Source: Pseudomonadota bacterium
GTDB lineage: Bacteria > Pseudomonadota > Alphaproteobacteria > Sphingomonadales > Sphingomonadaceae
Assembly (NCBI GenBank): GCA_023394965.1
Contig: JAEWZX010000042.1
Coordinates: forward strand, 186,001 to 250,000
DNA length: 64,000 nucleotides
Direction of reading: 5' to 3'
Part shown: positions 1 to 7,628 of the stretch, one piece after another
Layout of the letters: each line of letters opens with the position of its first letter
How positions within the stretch are numbered: position 1 is the stretch's first letter
Notes under the pieces: generated by a model
Databases searched by the model: none
Seen by the model: the letters and a program-made list of their open reading frames with translations, nothing else
Told to the model about the DNA's origin: nothing
Position numbers and translations under genes: made by a program

Positions 1-574
1 GCTTGTCGACAATCGCTAGCGGCGCATTGTCGAGCCGCTTGGCCAGTGCGCGGGCGCGCACCACGCCGCCGACGTCGGGGCTGACGACCATCAGATCCTG
101 ATCGCCGTAACGAGCCTGGATGTCCGCCGCCATGACCGGTGCAGCAAAGAGGTTGTCCGTCGGGATGTCGAAGAAACCCTGGATCTGGCCGGCATGCAGA
201 TCGACCGCAAGGACGCGGTCGGCGCCCGCTTCGGTGATCAAATTGGCCACCAGCTTTGCCGAGATCGGAGTGCGCGGGCCGGGTTTGCGATCCTGCCGGG
301 CATAGCCGAAATAAGGCACCACTGCCGTAATCCGGCGTGCCGATGCGCGCTTGAGCGCATCGATGCAGATCAGCAGTTCCATGAGATTGTCGTTCGCCGG
401 ATAGCTGGTCGACTGCACGACGAAAACGTCTTCACCGCGAACGTTCTCATGAATTTCTACGAAGATTTCCTCATCGGCGAAGCGACGGACCTGCGCATCG
501 ACGAGTGGCATTTCGAGATAAGCTGCGATCGCACGCGCGAGCGGCAGATTGGAATTGGCGGCCATGATCTTCAT
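1..574 (-). CDS. prs: Ribose-phosphate pyrophosphokinase (PRPP synthetase), 3' end outside window
   Basis: Transfers pyrophosphate from ATP to ribose 5-phosphate, giving PRPP for purine, pyrimidine, His and Trp synthesis; cytosolic. The first 191 residues are present, starting MKIMAANSNLPLA at 574, and the frame is open to the window edge. Recognisable family segments are FADEEIFVEI, the ribose-5-phosphate/ATP-side stretch with PYFGYARQDRK, and AVDLHAGQIQGFF. GAGGA lies about 8 bases before the ATG. glpX lies upstream on the same strand across about 155 bases, so cotranscription is possible. The catalytic flexible loop is only partly covered and the C-terminal PRPP-binding loop is not in view. 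Confidence 0.95.
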   Translation of the reverse strand, partial: MKIMAANSNLPLARAIAAYLEMPLVDAQVRRFADEEIFVEIHENVRGEDVFVVQSTSYPANDNLMELLICIDALKRASARRITAVVPYFGYARQDRKPGPRTPISAKLVANLITEAGADRVLAVDLHAGQIQGFFDIPTDNLFAAPVMAADIQARYGDQDLMVVSPDVGGVVRARALAKRLDNAPLAIVDK

Positions 575-689
575 GCGGCGAATCCTCGGGAAAGCTGGGT
601 GTGGCACCCGCCTAGCCGAGCGTCATGGATATGCAACATGCGAGACCGGGTTTTGAAGAGTCTTGATCGATTGGGGATGCGTCCACGAG

Positions 690-714
690 GCGGTCGGGAG
701 GCTGTCCCGACCGC
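690..714 (-). other. Stem-loop between glpX and prs
   Basis: Ten perfectly paired bases (690-699 with 705-714) enclose a five-base loop in the 155-base gap between glpX and prs. There is no T-run on either strand, so it is not a canonical intrinsic terminator. It may be an RNA stability or processing element, or a weak terminator that separates glpX from prs. Confidence 0.4.
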
Positions 715-729
715 ACGCCTCAAACACAC

Positions 730-1704
730 TTATTTTGCGCGGTGTTCACCCTTGATCCAACGGACGGTGCCCGAGCTGGCCCGCATCACCACGCTTTCGG
801 TCGTCATGCGGCCATCGCGCAGATATTTCACCCCTTCCAGCAGCGAGCCGGAAGTCACACCCGTAGCCGCGAAGATGCAGTCGCCCTTCACCAGATCGTC
901 ACGTGTGTAGATGCGATCGAGATCTTCGATCCCCCATTTTGCGGCTCGTGCCTTCTCGTCATCATTGCGGAAAACCAGACGGCCGTTGAATTGCCCACCC
1001 ACGCAGCGCAGGGCAGCCGCGGCCAGAACGCCTTCGGGCGCACCGCCCTGGCCCATATACATGTCGATGGTGGTGTCTTCGTCGGTAACCGCAATCACAC
1101 CGGCGACATCACCATCCCCAATCAGCACAACGCCGCAGCCAAGACCGCGTAGCTCCGCTATGAGATCGGAATGACGCGGGCGATCCAGAACACAGACGAT
1201 GATGTCGCCCGGCTCCACACCCTTGGCTGCTGCCACGGCCTTCACATTTTCCGTCGGTGTCTTGGCGAGGTCGATGATGCCTTCCGGATAGCCGGGGCCG
1301 ACTGCCAGCTTGTCCATGTAGACATCGGGTGCATTGAGCAGGCAGCCCTCTTCCGCTGCGGCCAACACGGCCAGAGCATTGGGGCCGGCCTTGGCCGTGA
1401 TCGTGGTGCCTTCTAGCGGGTCGAGCGCAATATCGATCTTGGGGCCGCGGCCTGGCGCCCCCCCGACCTTTTCGCCAATGAACAGCATCGGAGCTTCGTC
1501 CCGTTCGCCTTCGCCTATCACGACCGTGCCATCCATATAAAGTGTATCGAAAGCCTTGCGCATGGCTTCCACGGCAGCGGCATCGGCAGCTTTTTCGTCA
1601 CCGCGGCCGATAAGCCTGGAAGCGGCCACGGCGGCGGCTTCAGTTACACGAACCATTTCAAGTACTAGGACACGATCAAGCGGATTGTCGGCAGGCGAGT
1701 TCAT
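730..1704 (-). CDS. glpX: Class II fructose-1,6-bisphosphatase
   Basis: Hydrolyses fructose 1,6-bisphosphate to fructose 6-phosphate in gluconeogenesis; cytosolic, metal dependent. About 324 residues, the usual GlpX length. Visible family signatures are VIGEGERDEAPMLFIGEKVG near residues 60-80, DPLEGTT, and the C-terminal GVTSGSLLEGV segment. The open frame extends 39 codons further upstream, but that extension is not conserved-looking. I start at 1704 (MNSPADNPLDR), where GAGGA precedes the ATG at normal spacing. In many proteobacteria a glpX lies downstream of homoserine dehydrogenase; here the hom gene lies just upstream on the same strand, separated by one opposing small gene. Confidence 0.93.
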   Translation of the reverse strand: MNSPADNPLDRVLVLEMVRVTEAAAVAASRLIGRGDEKAADAAAVEAMRKAFDTLYMDGTVVIGEGERDEAPMLFIGEKVGGAPGRGPKIDIALDPLEGTTITAKAGPNALAVLAAAEEGCLLNAPDVYMDKLAVGPGYPEGIIDLAKTPTENVKAVAAAKGVEPGDIIVCVLDRPRHSDLIAELRGLGCGVVLIGDGDVAGVIAVTDEDTTIDMYMGQGGAPEGVLAAAALRCVGGQFNGRLVFRNDDEKARAAKWGIEDLDRIYTRDDLVKGDCIFAATGVTSGSLLEGVKYLRDGRMTTESVVMRASSGTVRWIKGEHRAK

Positions 1705-1803
1705 AATGGGTTCAGTCCTCGGAAAGCTGGTTGGGCTATGGATGGATGATCCACCCGCTGGCAGAAATTCGTATGCGCGGCCGGATAGACAGGGAGCTTT
1801 GCA

Positions 1804-2373
1804 TTGTCGAGACACTGGCACATCCGGCCATTTATCGGGCTGGCTCTTTTACTTCCCGCACCGCTCGCCGCCCAAGACAGCGCGGGCGAGACGATCGACA
1901 TTCTAGTGCCCGCCGAAGATTACGAACGCCCGCTGGAAGACTGCAGCGCCGAACAGGAAGCTGCCTCCATCTCTGGCGAAATTATCGTGTGCCGCAGACG
2001 TCAGGACAGCGGAGAATTCGGCTATGACAAGAAACGGGCGGAACGCCAATTCGCCACCAAGACGATGACCAAAGGCAACCCCACGGCGCCGGACCTGTTC
2101 GGGATTCCCAACCACGGCATGGTCGTGGCGCGGGGCTGCTTTATTCCGCCCTGCCCGCCGCCGCCAGCCTTAATCATCGATATCAAAGCTCTGCCCGAAG
2201 CACCGCCTGGCTCGGACGCCGACAGGCTTGCCCGTGGATTGAGCCCGACCGGAGACGGCGACGCCCCCCAACCTGCTGCTCCATCGAACCAAGGCCAACT
2301 CGGGCTTCCGCCCGTGCCGGATTCTGTCAGTCCTTCAAAATCGGCATCACCAACGGCGGAGCCGTCAAGCTAG
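1804..2373 (+). CDS. Secreted protein of unknown function (sphingomonad type)
   Basis: No enzyme motif recognised. 189 residues with a TTG start at 1804; GGGAG at 1792-1796 gives ideal spacing and fixes this start. Residues 1-23 form a signal peptide (basic start, LALLLPAPLAAQ with cleavage after AAQ). The mature part has a CxxE/IIVCRRR stretch and a CFIPPCPPPPA segment with two cysteines that could form a disulfide, then a Pro/Ser-rich low-complexity tail. The last 47 bases overlap the 3' end of hom on the other strand. Proteins with the SGEIIVCRRR-like stretch are common in sphingomonads and have no assigned role, to my knowledge. Confidence 0.7.
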   Translation: MSRHWHIRPFIGLALLLPAPLAAQDSAGETIDILVPAEDYERPLEDCSAEQEAASISGEIIVCRRRQDSGEFGYDKKRAERQFATKTMTKGNPTAPDLFGIPNHGMVVARGCFIPPCPPPPALIIDIKALPEAPPGSDADRLARGLSPTGDGDAPQPAAPSNQGQLGLPPVPDSVSPSKSASPTAEPSS

Positions 2374-3640
2374 GCGAGCCCCTCAGAAGGTCCAGTGCCT
2401 TGGTCACGCAACGCTCCGGCCCTTCATGGGTCACCATTGCTACCAGCACCTCACCACCTTCGTGATCGCGCCCGCGCTGAATCAGGCTTTCGATGGAAAC
2501 CTCCGCATCGCGCATTGCAGCAGTAATTTCCGCCAGCACGCCAGGCCGGTCGTTCACTGTAAAGCGAATATAGTCGCGCCCCACGCGATTGCCCGGATCA
2601 GCCGGGCCGAACTGCTCGAGCTCCTCGACCGGTATCGAAAAAGGCGCGCCGCTGTCACCACGGGCAATGTCGATCAGGTCGGCGACCACCGCACTCGCGG
2701 TCGGCCCTGCACCGGCGCCGGCGCCCTGAAACAGCAGGCGTCCCGAAAAATTGCCCTCGGCCACTACCGCATTCGTGGGGCCAGTCACGGCAGCAAGCGG
2801 ATGGCCCCTTGCCACCAGACAGGGGCGCACGCGCTGGAGCAACGTCGGCCTGCCATCACTGTCGTCGAGGGAGGCGATCCCGACCAGACGAACCACATAG
2901 CCAAGCGTGCCAGCCTGAGTGATGTCGGCCGCACGCACTTCACCGATACCCGTTGCATCGACGCTCTCGAAATCGACCCGCGCGCCAAAACCGATGGCTG
3001 AAAGAATAGCCAGCTTGTGTGCCGCATCCACACCTTCGATATCGAAGGTCGGATCAGCTTCGGCGAAACCTTTGGCCTGCGCCTCGCTGAGCATGGTGTC
3101 GAAATCGGCGCCCGTGCGCTCCATTTCAGACAGTATGTAATTGCAGGTGCCGTTGAGGATGCCGTAAATTCGCTCAATCCGGTTGGCAGCCGCCCCTTCT
3201 CTCAGGCCTTTCACCACAGGAATGCCGCCTGCGACAGCAGCTTCGAATTTGAGCGGCACCTCGCGCAATGCAGCCTGTTCTGCAAGCGACAGGCCATGAT
3301 GCGCAATCATGGCCTTGTTGGCCGTGACAAACGCCTTGCCTTCATCCAGAGCCGCACGCGCCAGTGTCAGGGCCGGACCGTCGGACCCGCCGACCAGTTC
3401 GACCACGACGTCAACGTCCGCCCGTCCGGCCATCGCCTGCATGTCATCGACCCATGCATAAGGCGACAGATCAACGCCTCGGTCGCGCGTACGATCGCGC
3501 GCGTTAACCGCGACGATTTCCAATGAGCGTCCGGCGCGACGTTCGATCATCGAGCGATTGGTTTCAAGCAGCTCGATCACGCCGGTACCGACGGTGCCGA
3601 GCCCGGCGAGGGCTATGCGAAGGGGTTCAGACATGCTCAC
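2327..3640 (-). CDS. hom: Homoserine dehydrogenase
   Basis: Reduces aspartate semialdehyde to homoserine with NAD(P)H, the branch point to Thr and Met. 437 residues in the usual three-part order: Rossmann domain beginning LRIALAGLGTVGTGV, catalytic/substrate domain with the GILNGTCNYIL signature near residue 160, and a C-terminal ACT regulatory domain (about residues 350-430, DRPGVLAEITA) that usually mediates threonine feedback. It is monofunctional, with no fused aspartokinase. Start is MSMSEP at 3640; the second Met is an alternative. Its 3' end overlaps the convergent secreted protein by 47 bases, so its last 15 codons are also antisense coding sequence. Confidence 0.95.
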   Translation of the reverse strand: MSMSEPLRIALAGLGTVGTGVIELLETNRSMIERRAGRSLEIVAVNARDRTRDRGVDLSPYAWVDDMQAMAGRADVDVVVELVGGSDGPALTLARAALDEGKAFVTANKAMIAHHGLSLAEQAALREVPLKFEAAVAGGIPVVKGLREGAAANRIERIYGILNGTCNYILSEMERTGADFDTMLSEAQAKGFAEADPTFDIEGVDAAHKLAILSAIGFGARVDFESVDATGIGEVRAADITQAGTLGYVVRLVGIASLDDSDGRPTLLQRVRPCLVARGHPLAAVTGPTNAVVAEGNFSGRLLFQGAGAGAGPTASAVVADLIDIARGDSGAPFSIPVEELEQFGPADPGNRVGRDYIRFTVNDRPGVLAEITAAMRDAEVSIESLIQRGRDHEGGEVLVAMVTHEGPERCVTKALDLLRGSPSLTAPPLVMPILKD

Positions 3641-3706
3641 TCGCCTAGCGCAGCAGACGGGTCGGTTGGAACCAGTTTGTCTTGAATAGGATGAAGTGAA
3701 GCCTGT

Positions 3707-4552
3707 TTAGCTGCGATTCCGCTCGCACGTGCCCAACGCATCCCGAACCAGAGCATAGTCGGCCGAGGCCAGCTCCCTCGCGCGCGAATCTTGCGAAAGA
3801 TGAGCGTCGGCAGGCAGCCTCACTGGGAGGAAGCAGGCGAGCCGGTACCATTCCAGCGTATTGCGCTGCGGGGCCGTTGCAGACTGATCGACGATCTCCG
3901 TCCAGGAAACGCCCCAACGTGGATCCTGCCCGGGGCGGCGAACGATGGTCACGGATACTGGGCCGTCGTTCTCCGTATCTAGAAAAAGCTGTGTTTCCGA
4001 TTCGCCAACCAGCGTTCCTTCGACGGCAAGCGCATCGCGGATACCGGTGACCTTCGGCGGAGCATCTGCGGACAGGAGAGAGGAAAGAACCGGACGCAGC
4101 CGGGCTTCGAACTGCTCGCTGTAAGGAAACTGAGCCTGCGGATCGACCAACTGTATTTGATCGGCACGTCCGCGCACGGGACGGGCGAAGAGAATGACGT
4201 CCTGTTTCTTCAGCTTCGGCGCCTTACCCTTCGAGGTCAATGGCACATCCACCAGATAGCGCAGAGCTTCCCCCAAGGGTGCGTTACCCGCGATCAAAGC
4301 GGACGTCCGCGCTTCGACATAAAGTCGCACAAAGCCAGGGGCCAAGCCCGGCGAGCGTTCCCGTTCCACGGTGGCCTGATCGCGGATCTGCGCTTTCACC
4401 ACAAGCAGCGCTTCATCAGCCAGATCGACGAGATCGGCGTAGGTCAGGCCCTGCTTGGCCGACGTCCCGGTCTGAGCGCCAGCCCCCGAGGGCACCATGG
4501 CCAGCGCAGCGCAGGCGAGGAGCAGGCGTGAGGGCACTCGGGAAATAGACAT
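3707..4552 (-). CDS. Secreted/periplasmic protein of unknown function
   Basis: About 281 residues from the ATG at 4552. The frame stays open 116 codons further upstream, but only the internal start opens with a signal peptide (MSISRVPSRLLLACAALAMV, cleavage near SGAGAQ). A weak purine-rich AAGAAAGA sits upstream. The mature part begins LTYADLVDLADEALLVVKAQI, suggesting a beta-rich domain that handles exported substrates, but I do not recognise a named family. It has one cysteine pair near the C-terminus (ACFLP and GTCERN). It stands alone between hom and the divergent tonB operon and shares the 350-base intergenic region with tonB. Confidence 0.7.
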   Translation of the reverse strand: MSISRVPSRLLLACAALAMVPSGAGAQTGTSAKQGLTYADLVDLADEALLVVKAQIRDQATVERERSPGLAPGFVRLYVEARTSALIAGNAPLGEALRYLVDVPLTSKGKAPKLKKQDVILFARPVRGRADQIQLVDPQAQFPYSEQFEARLRPVLSSLLSADAPPKVTGIRDALAVEGTLVGESETQLFLDTENDGPVSVTIVRRPGQDPRWGVSWTEIVDQSATAPQRNTLEWYRLACFLPVRLPADAHLSQDSRARELASADYALVRDALGTCERNRS

Positions 4553-4904
4553 GGGCAAGAATCTTTCTTTTGACAGGTCTGTGATCGCGATTCGCAAAAC
4601 CACCTTAGCCTGTAGGGGTTCCTTCCTGCGAGGCACTGAATCAGCGGTTAACCGATAAAGCGTTTGCGGACAGGGGGCTCCTTGGCTAAGGATCGGGCCG
4701 GACCCGAGTGAATGATACATTATTGCTTGGGGGGAGGCGTCCGGGTTCTTAATCGGGAACTTCGGTGCGTCTTTGTCGCTTGGCTTTAACAGCCAAAGTG
4801 GCTCAAACGCCTTAACGGCACCCATTTCTTGCCATTCAGGCGGGTCGCAATGGGTGTCAATCTGCCCCGGGTTTCCGGGGCGTCCGATGGAGTGATGCAA
4901 CCGA
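4553..4904. promoter_or_regulatory. Divergent intergenic region upstream of tonB
   Basis: 352 bases without a gene separate the leftward secreted-protein gene from tonB and must carry both promoters. It contains a TTGACA at 4570-4575 with no convincing -10 partner, a perfect palindrome CGGTTAACCG at 4645-4654, a six-base stem TTGGCT/AGCCAA at 4780-4796, and a strong GC hairpin at 4864-4881 (GCCCCGG, loop GTTT, CCGGGGC) only 23 bases before the tonB ATG. I see no Fur box that I would trust. The 4864-4881 hairpin lies in the tonB leader and could influence ribosome access. Confidence 0.5.
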
Positions 4905-5570
4905 ATGGCTTATGCTGACCAACAGATGAGCGGCAATCGCATCGTAGCGATCATCATTGTTGCCCTCATCCATATCGCTCTCGGTTACGCCCTTATCACC
5001 GGCCTCGCATATAATGCGGTCCAGCAGGTGGTCGAGCGCGTGACGACGATCGATATCGAGGAACCACCGCCGCCCGAAGAAGAACCGCCGCCGCCGCCGC
5101 CGGAAAATATTCCGGATACGCCGCCGCCGCCGGTAGCCCCGCCGCCGCCGATCAATATTGCGCCGGCTCCGCCTCCGATACGGACGCAGCAGACGATACC
5201 GCCGCCGGCACCGCCACGGCTGGTCATTCCGCCGCCGGCCCCCCCGGCTCCACCGCCGCCACCGGCTGTCGATCGTACGTCGCGTGCAACACCGAAGGGT
5301 CAGAGCGGCTGGGCTCGTCGCATTCAGAGCAACTACCCTCGCCGGGCCGAACGTGAAGGCATCGAAGGGTCGGTCGGAGTGACTGTCACCATCGCCGCAG
5401 ATGGCCGGGTTTCCAGTTGCAGTGTCTCGCGATCGAGTGGTTCGAGTGATCTCGATGCTGCAGCATGTGACGGTATGACGCGTTATGCACGCTACAATCC
5501 CGCCACCAATGCTGCCGGTGATCCCGTGCAGGACACCGTGTCGACCACCATCGTCTATCAGCTGAATTAA
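4905..5570 (+). CDS. tonB: Energy transducer TonB
   Basis: Couples the proton gradient harvested by ExbB/ExbD to TonB-dependent outer-membrane receptors. 221 residues in the standard order: short cytoplasmic N-terminus, one membrane helix (about residues 12-35, IVAIIIVALIHIALGYALI), a long periplasmic Pro/Glu-rich spacer (about 50-125) with runs of up to six prolines, and a C-terminal TonB domain (about 130-220) with YPRRAEREGIEGSVGV and SCSVSRSSGSSDLD. First gene of a four-gene operon with exbB and two exbD genes. The conserved cysteines in the C-terminal domain (SSCSV and AACDG) match the form common in sphingomonads and xanthomonads. Confidence 0.95.
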   Translation: MAYADQQMSGNRIVAIIIVALIHIALGYALITGLAYNAVQQVVERVTTIDIEEPPPPEEEPPPPPPENIPDTPPPPVAPPPPINIAPAPPPIRTQQTIPPPAPPRLVIPPPAPPAPPPPPAVDRTSRATPKGQSGWARRIQSNYPRRAEREGIEGSVGVTVTIAADGRVSSCSVSRSSGSSDLDAAACDGMTRYARYNPATNAAGDPVQDTVSTTIVYQLN

Positions 5571-5627
5571 TTATCCCGCGCCTGCCGTGGCGGGCGGATA
5601 TCGGAATTTTCAAAAGGATTATTCGTT

Positions 5628-6425
5628 ATGACCTTCGAACTTCTTGCAGCTGCGGGTGAAGCAGCGCCGCAGAACTCCTTCGGTTTCATGGAGGCCATGG
5701 AACAGGGCGGTATCATCGCCTGGTCGATTCTTGCCGTTCTGGTGATCATGTCGGTCGGCTCGTTCTACATCCTCTTCACCAAGCTGTTCGAACAGCGCAA
5801 GGTGATGAGCCAGTACAAGGCTGTGCGGACCAACTTCTGGAAGGCCAACAGCCTCCGCGACGGCGCAACCAAGCTCGACAAGAACAGCGCATGGCGCCAG
5901 CTCGTCGACGATGCCATTCTCGCCGAAGACCAGCACGCCAAGATGACCGACAAGCTGGAAGCGCACGACTGGATGCACGGTTCGCTTGCTCGTTCGGAAG
6001 AGACGATCAATTCCAAGCTCGCCGGTGGCCTGCCGTTCCTCGCAACGGTCGGTGCAACCGCTCCGTTCGTCGGTCTGCTCGGTACTGTTATCGGTATCTA
6101 CCGCGCCCTGATCAACATCGGGATCGCCGGTTCGGCCTCGATCGACAAGGTCGCTGGCCCGGTTGGTGAAGCCCTGATCATGACCGCCATCGGTCTGCTC
6201 GTCGCCGTTCCCGCCGTGTTTGCCTACAACTGGCTGCAGGGCCGTAACAAGCGCATTGCAGAAATGCTCAGCGCCTTCACCACCGACCTGCTCGCCTACA
6301 TCAACTCGAACGGTACGGTGAAGCCCGCTTCGCTGACCGCAACGTCGACGCAGCAGGCCGCCAAGGCTGCCCGTACCGCGCCGGCCGGTTCGACCACCAC
6401 GACCACGACTACGGTCAAGAAGTAA
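5628..6425 (+). CDS. exbB: TonB-system proton channel protein ExbB (MotA/TolQ/ExbB family)
   Basis: Inner-membrane channel component that, with ExbD, uses proton flow to energise TonB. 265 residues: an N-terminal helix at about 25-50 (GIIAWSILAVLVIMSVGSF), a large cytoplasmic loop, and two paired C-terminal helices at about 130-155 (LPFLATVGATAPFVGLLGTVIGIY, the family signature) and 175-200. The tail ends with a Thr-rich stretch. AGGATT precedes the ATG at 5628. It is 57 bases after tonB. A perfect 13-base hairpin follows its stop, inside the operon. Confidence 0.95.
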   Translation: MTFELLAAAGEAAPQNSFGFMEAMEQGGIIAWSILAVLVIMSVGSFYILFTKLFEQRKVMSQYKAVRTNFWKANSLRDGATKLDKNSAWRQLVDDAILAEDQHAKMTDKLEAHDWMHGSLARSEETINSKLAGGLPFLATVGATAPFVGLLGTVIGIYRALINIGIAGSASIDKVAGPVGEALIMTAIGLLVAVPAVFAYNWLQGRNKRIAEMLSAFTTDLLAYINSNGTVKPASLTATSTQQAAKAARTAPAGSTTTTTTTVKK

Positions 6426-6431
6426 TCGATC

Positions 6432-6465
6432 GTTACCGGAGGCGGCGCCTGTCGCCTCCGGTAAC
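6432..6465 (+). other. Intra-operon hairpin between exbB and the first exbD
   Basis: A perfect 13-base stem (6432-6444 with 6453-6465) with an eight-base loop begins six bases after the exbB stop. No T-run follows, so it should not fully terminate. Such hairpins often protect the upstream message from 3' exonucleases; here it could raise exbB/tonB output over exbD, in keeping with the known excess of ExbB over ExbD in the complex. The functional reading is inference. Confidence 0.55.
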
Positions 6466-6508
6466 CTTCGCATCGAACCCAAGAATTTCGAACGTTAGGA
6501 ACTGAACC

Positions 6509-7039
6509 ATGGCGATTTCGACAGGAGGTGGCGGCAATACGCCCATGTCGGACATCAACACCACGCCGCTCGTGGACGTGATGCTGGTGCTTCTGATCAT
6601 CTTCCTCATCGCGGTTCCGGTCGCGATCCAGACCATCGAGAAACTGGAACTTCCGGTTTTTGAATCGGTCGAATCCAAGGACAAGGTCGAAAACCTGCTC
6701 CTTACCGTCAGCACCAGCGACGAGAACGGCCTCAGCGCCGGTGAACCCGGTTTCCAGGGTGCCTCGCGCAACGGCGAATGTCGGGTGTATTTTAACAACA
6801 CCACCGCGGTGACGTCGGAAGAACTGTATGATCGGGCCTTCGAACGGCTCGACAACATCGTGCAGCGCGCAGGCGGCCCTGAAGTGATCATGGATGACCC
6901 GGAAAAGATCCCGCAGGTCCACATCCGTGGTGACGTCAACGCACCTTGGTCGTGCGTCGCCGGTGCGATCTACAACGTCCAGGCGGCGGGCTACCCCACC
7001 GTCGGCTTCATTTCGAACCCGGTCGATCCCAACGCGTGA
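6509..7039 (+). CDS. exbD: ExbD-family biopolymer transporter, first copy
   Basis: 176 residues. It has the ExbD layout: a short cytoplasmic N-terminus with MSDINTTPLVDVMLVLLIIF at about residues 12-31, where the Asp in the helix (LVDV) is the proton-carrying residue, followed by one membrane helix and a periplasmic domain. It is longer than the second copy, because of an extra periplasmic section with two cysteines (NGECRVYF and PWSCVAG) that could be disulfide-bonded. It is 39 bases ahead of the second exbD, in the tonB operon. It probably forms a mixed ExbD assembly or a specialised variant; which one cannot be told from sequence. Confidence 0.93.
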   Translation: MAISTGGGGNTPMSDINTTPLVDVMLVLLIIFLIAVPVAIQTIEKLELPVFESVESKDKVENLLLTVSTSDENGLSAGEPGFQGASRNGECRVYFNNTTAVTSEELYDRAFERLDNIVQRAGGPEVIMDDPEKIPQVHIRGDVNAPWSCVAGAIYNVQAAGYPTVGFISNPVDPNA

Positions 7040-7078
7040 TCGCCCGGTTCGGCAAAGCAGATTAGGGAGTAACCCACT

Positions 7079-7519
7079 ATGGCAATGTCAGGCGGCAAGG
7101 ATGATGGCGCGCCGATGATGGAAATGAACATGACGCCGCTGATCGACGTCCTGCTCGTTCTCCTCATCATGTTCATCATCACGATCCCGGTTGCGACGCA
7201 CTCCGTCGACATCGACCTTCCGGCCCCCAGCCAGACCCCGCCCGACGTGACCGTCGAGCCGGATAAGAACAAGCTGGTGCTCACAGCCTCGGATGAGATC
7301 CTGTGGAACGGTAATTCGATCGATCAGGGTCAGCTCCGTACCCTTCTCGATCAGTCGACGAAGATGGCAGTCGAGCCCGAGCTGCAGTTTGAACCTGAAG
7401 CACAGGCCAGCTATGATCTGTCGGCCAAGGTGCTGCAGCTGATCAAGGCAAGCGGTGTCACCAAGTTCGGCTTCGTCGGAAATGAACGGTACCGGACCTT
7501 TGGCAAATCCGGCGCCTGA
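7079..7519 (+). CDS. exbD: ExbD-family biopolymer transporter, second copy
   Basis: 146 residues, close to classical ExbD length. MEMNMTPLIDVLLVLLIMFIITIPV spans the single helix; the Asp of LIDV is the conserved protonatable residue. The periplasmic domain ends with VTKFGFVGNERYRTFGK, a typical ExbD C-terminus. It lacks the cysteine-bearing insertion of the preceding copy. Last gene of the tonB-exbB-exbD-exbD operon, followed 29 bases later by an intrinsic terminator. Confidence 0.94.
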   Translation: MAMSGGKDDGAPMMEMNMTPLIDVLLVLLIMFIITIPVATHSVDIDLPAPSQTPPDVTVEPDKNKLVLTASDEILWNGNSIDQGQLRTLLDQSTKMAVEPELQFEPEAQASYDLSAKVLQLIKASGVTKFGFVGNERYRTFGKSGA

Positions 7520-7548
7520 TCGGCAAACGATCGGTAGAAGTAGTAAGA

Positions 7549-7576
7549 GGGGGTGGAGCGATCCGCCCCCTTTCTT
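7549..7576 (+). terminator. Intrinsic terminator of the tonB-exb operon
   Basis: GGGGGTGGA (7549-7557), loop GCGA, TCCGCCCCC (7562-7570), then TTTCTT. A nine-base stem with one G-T pair followed by a T-rich run, placed just after the second exbD and before the convergent helicase gene. Confidence 0.85.
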
Positions 7577-7628
7577 ATGTCCTCTCAAGATATCATGGCA
7601 CAGCGCACGGCGACCTACGCCAGACCAG

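Noticed and set aside
4570..4600. sigma70-like promoter for tonB from TTGACA at 4570
   Set aside because: No -10-like hexamer 16-18 bases further and the site is over 300 bases from the tonB start.
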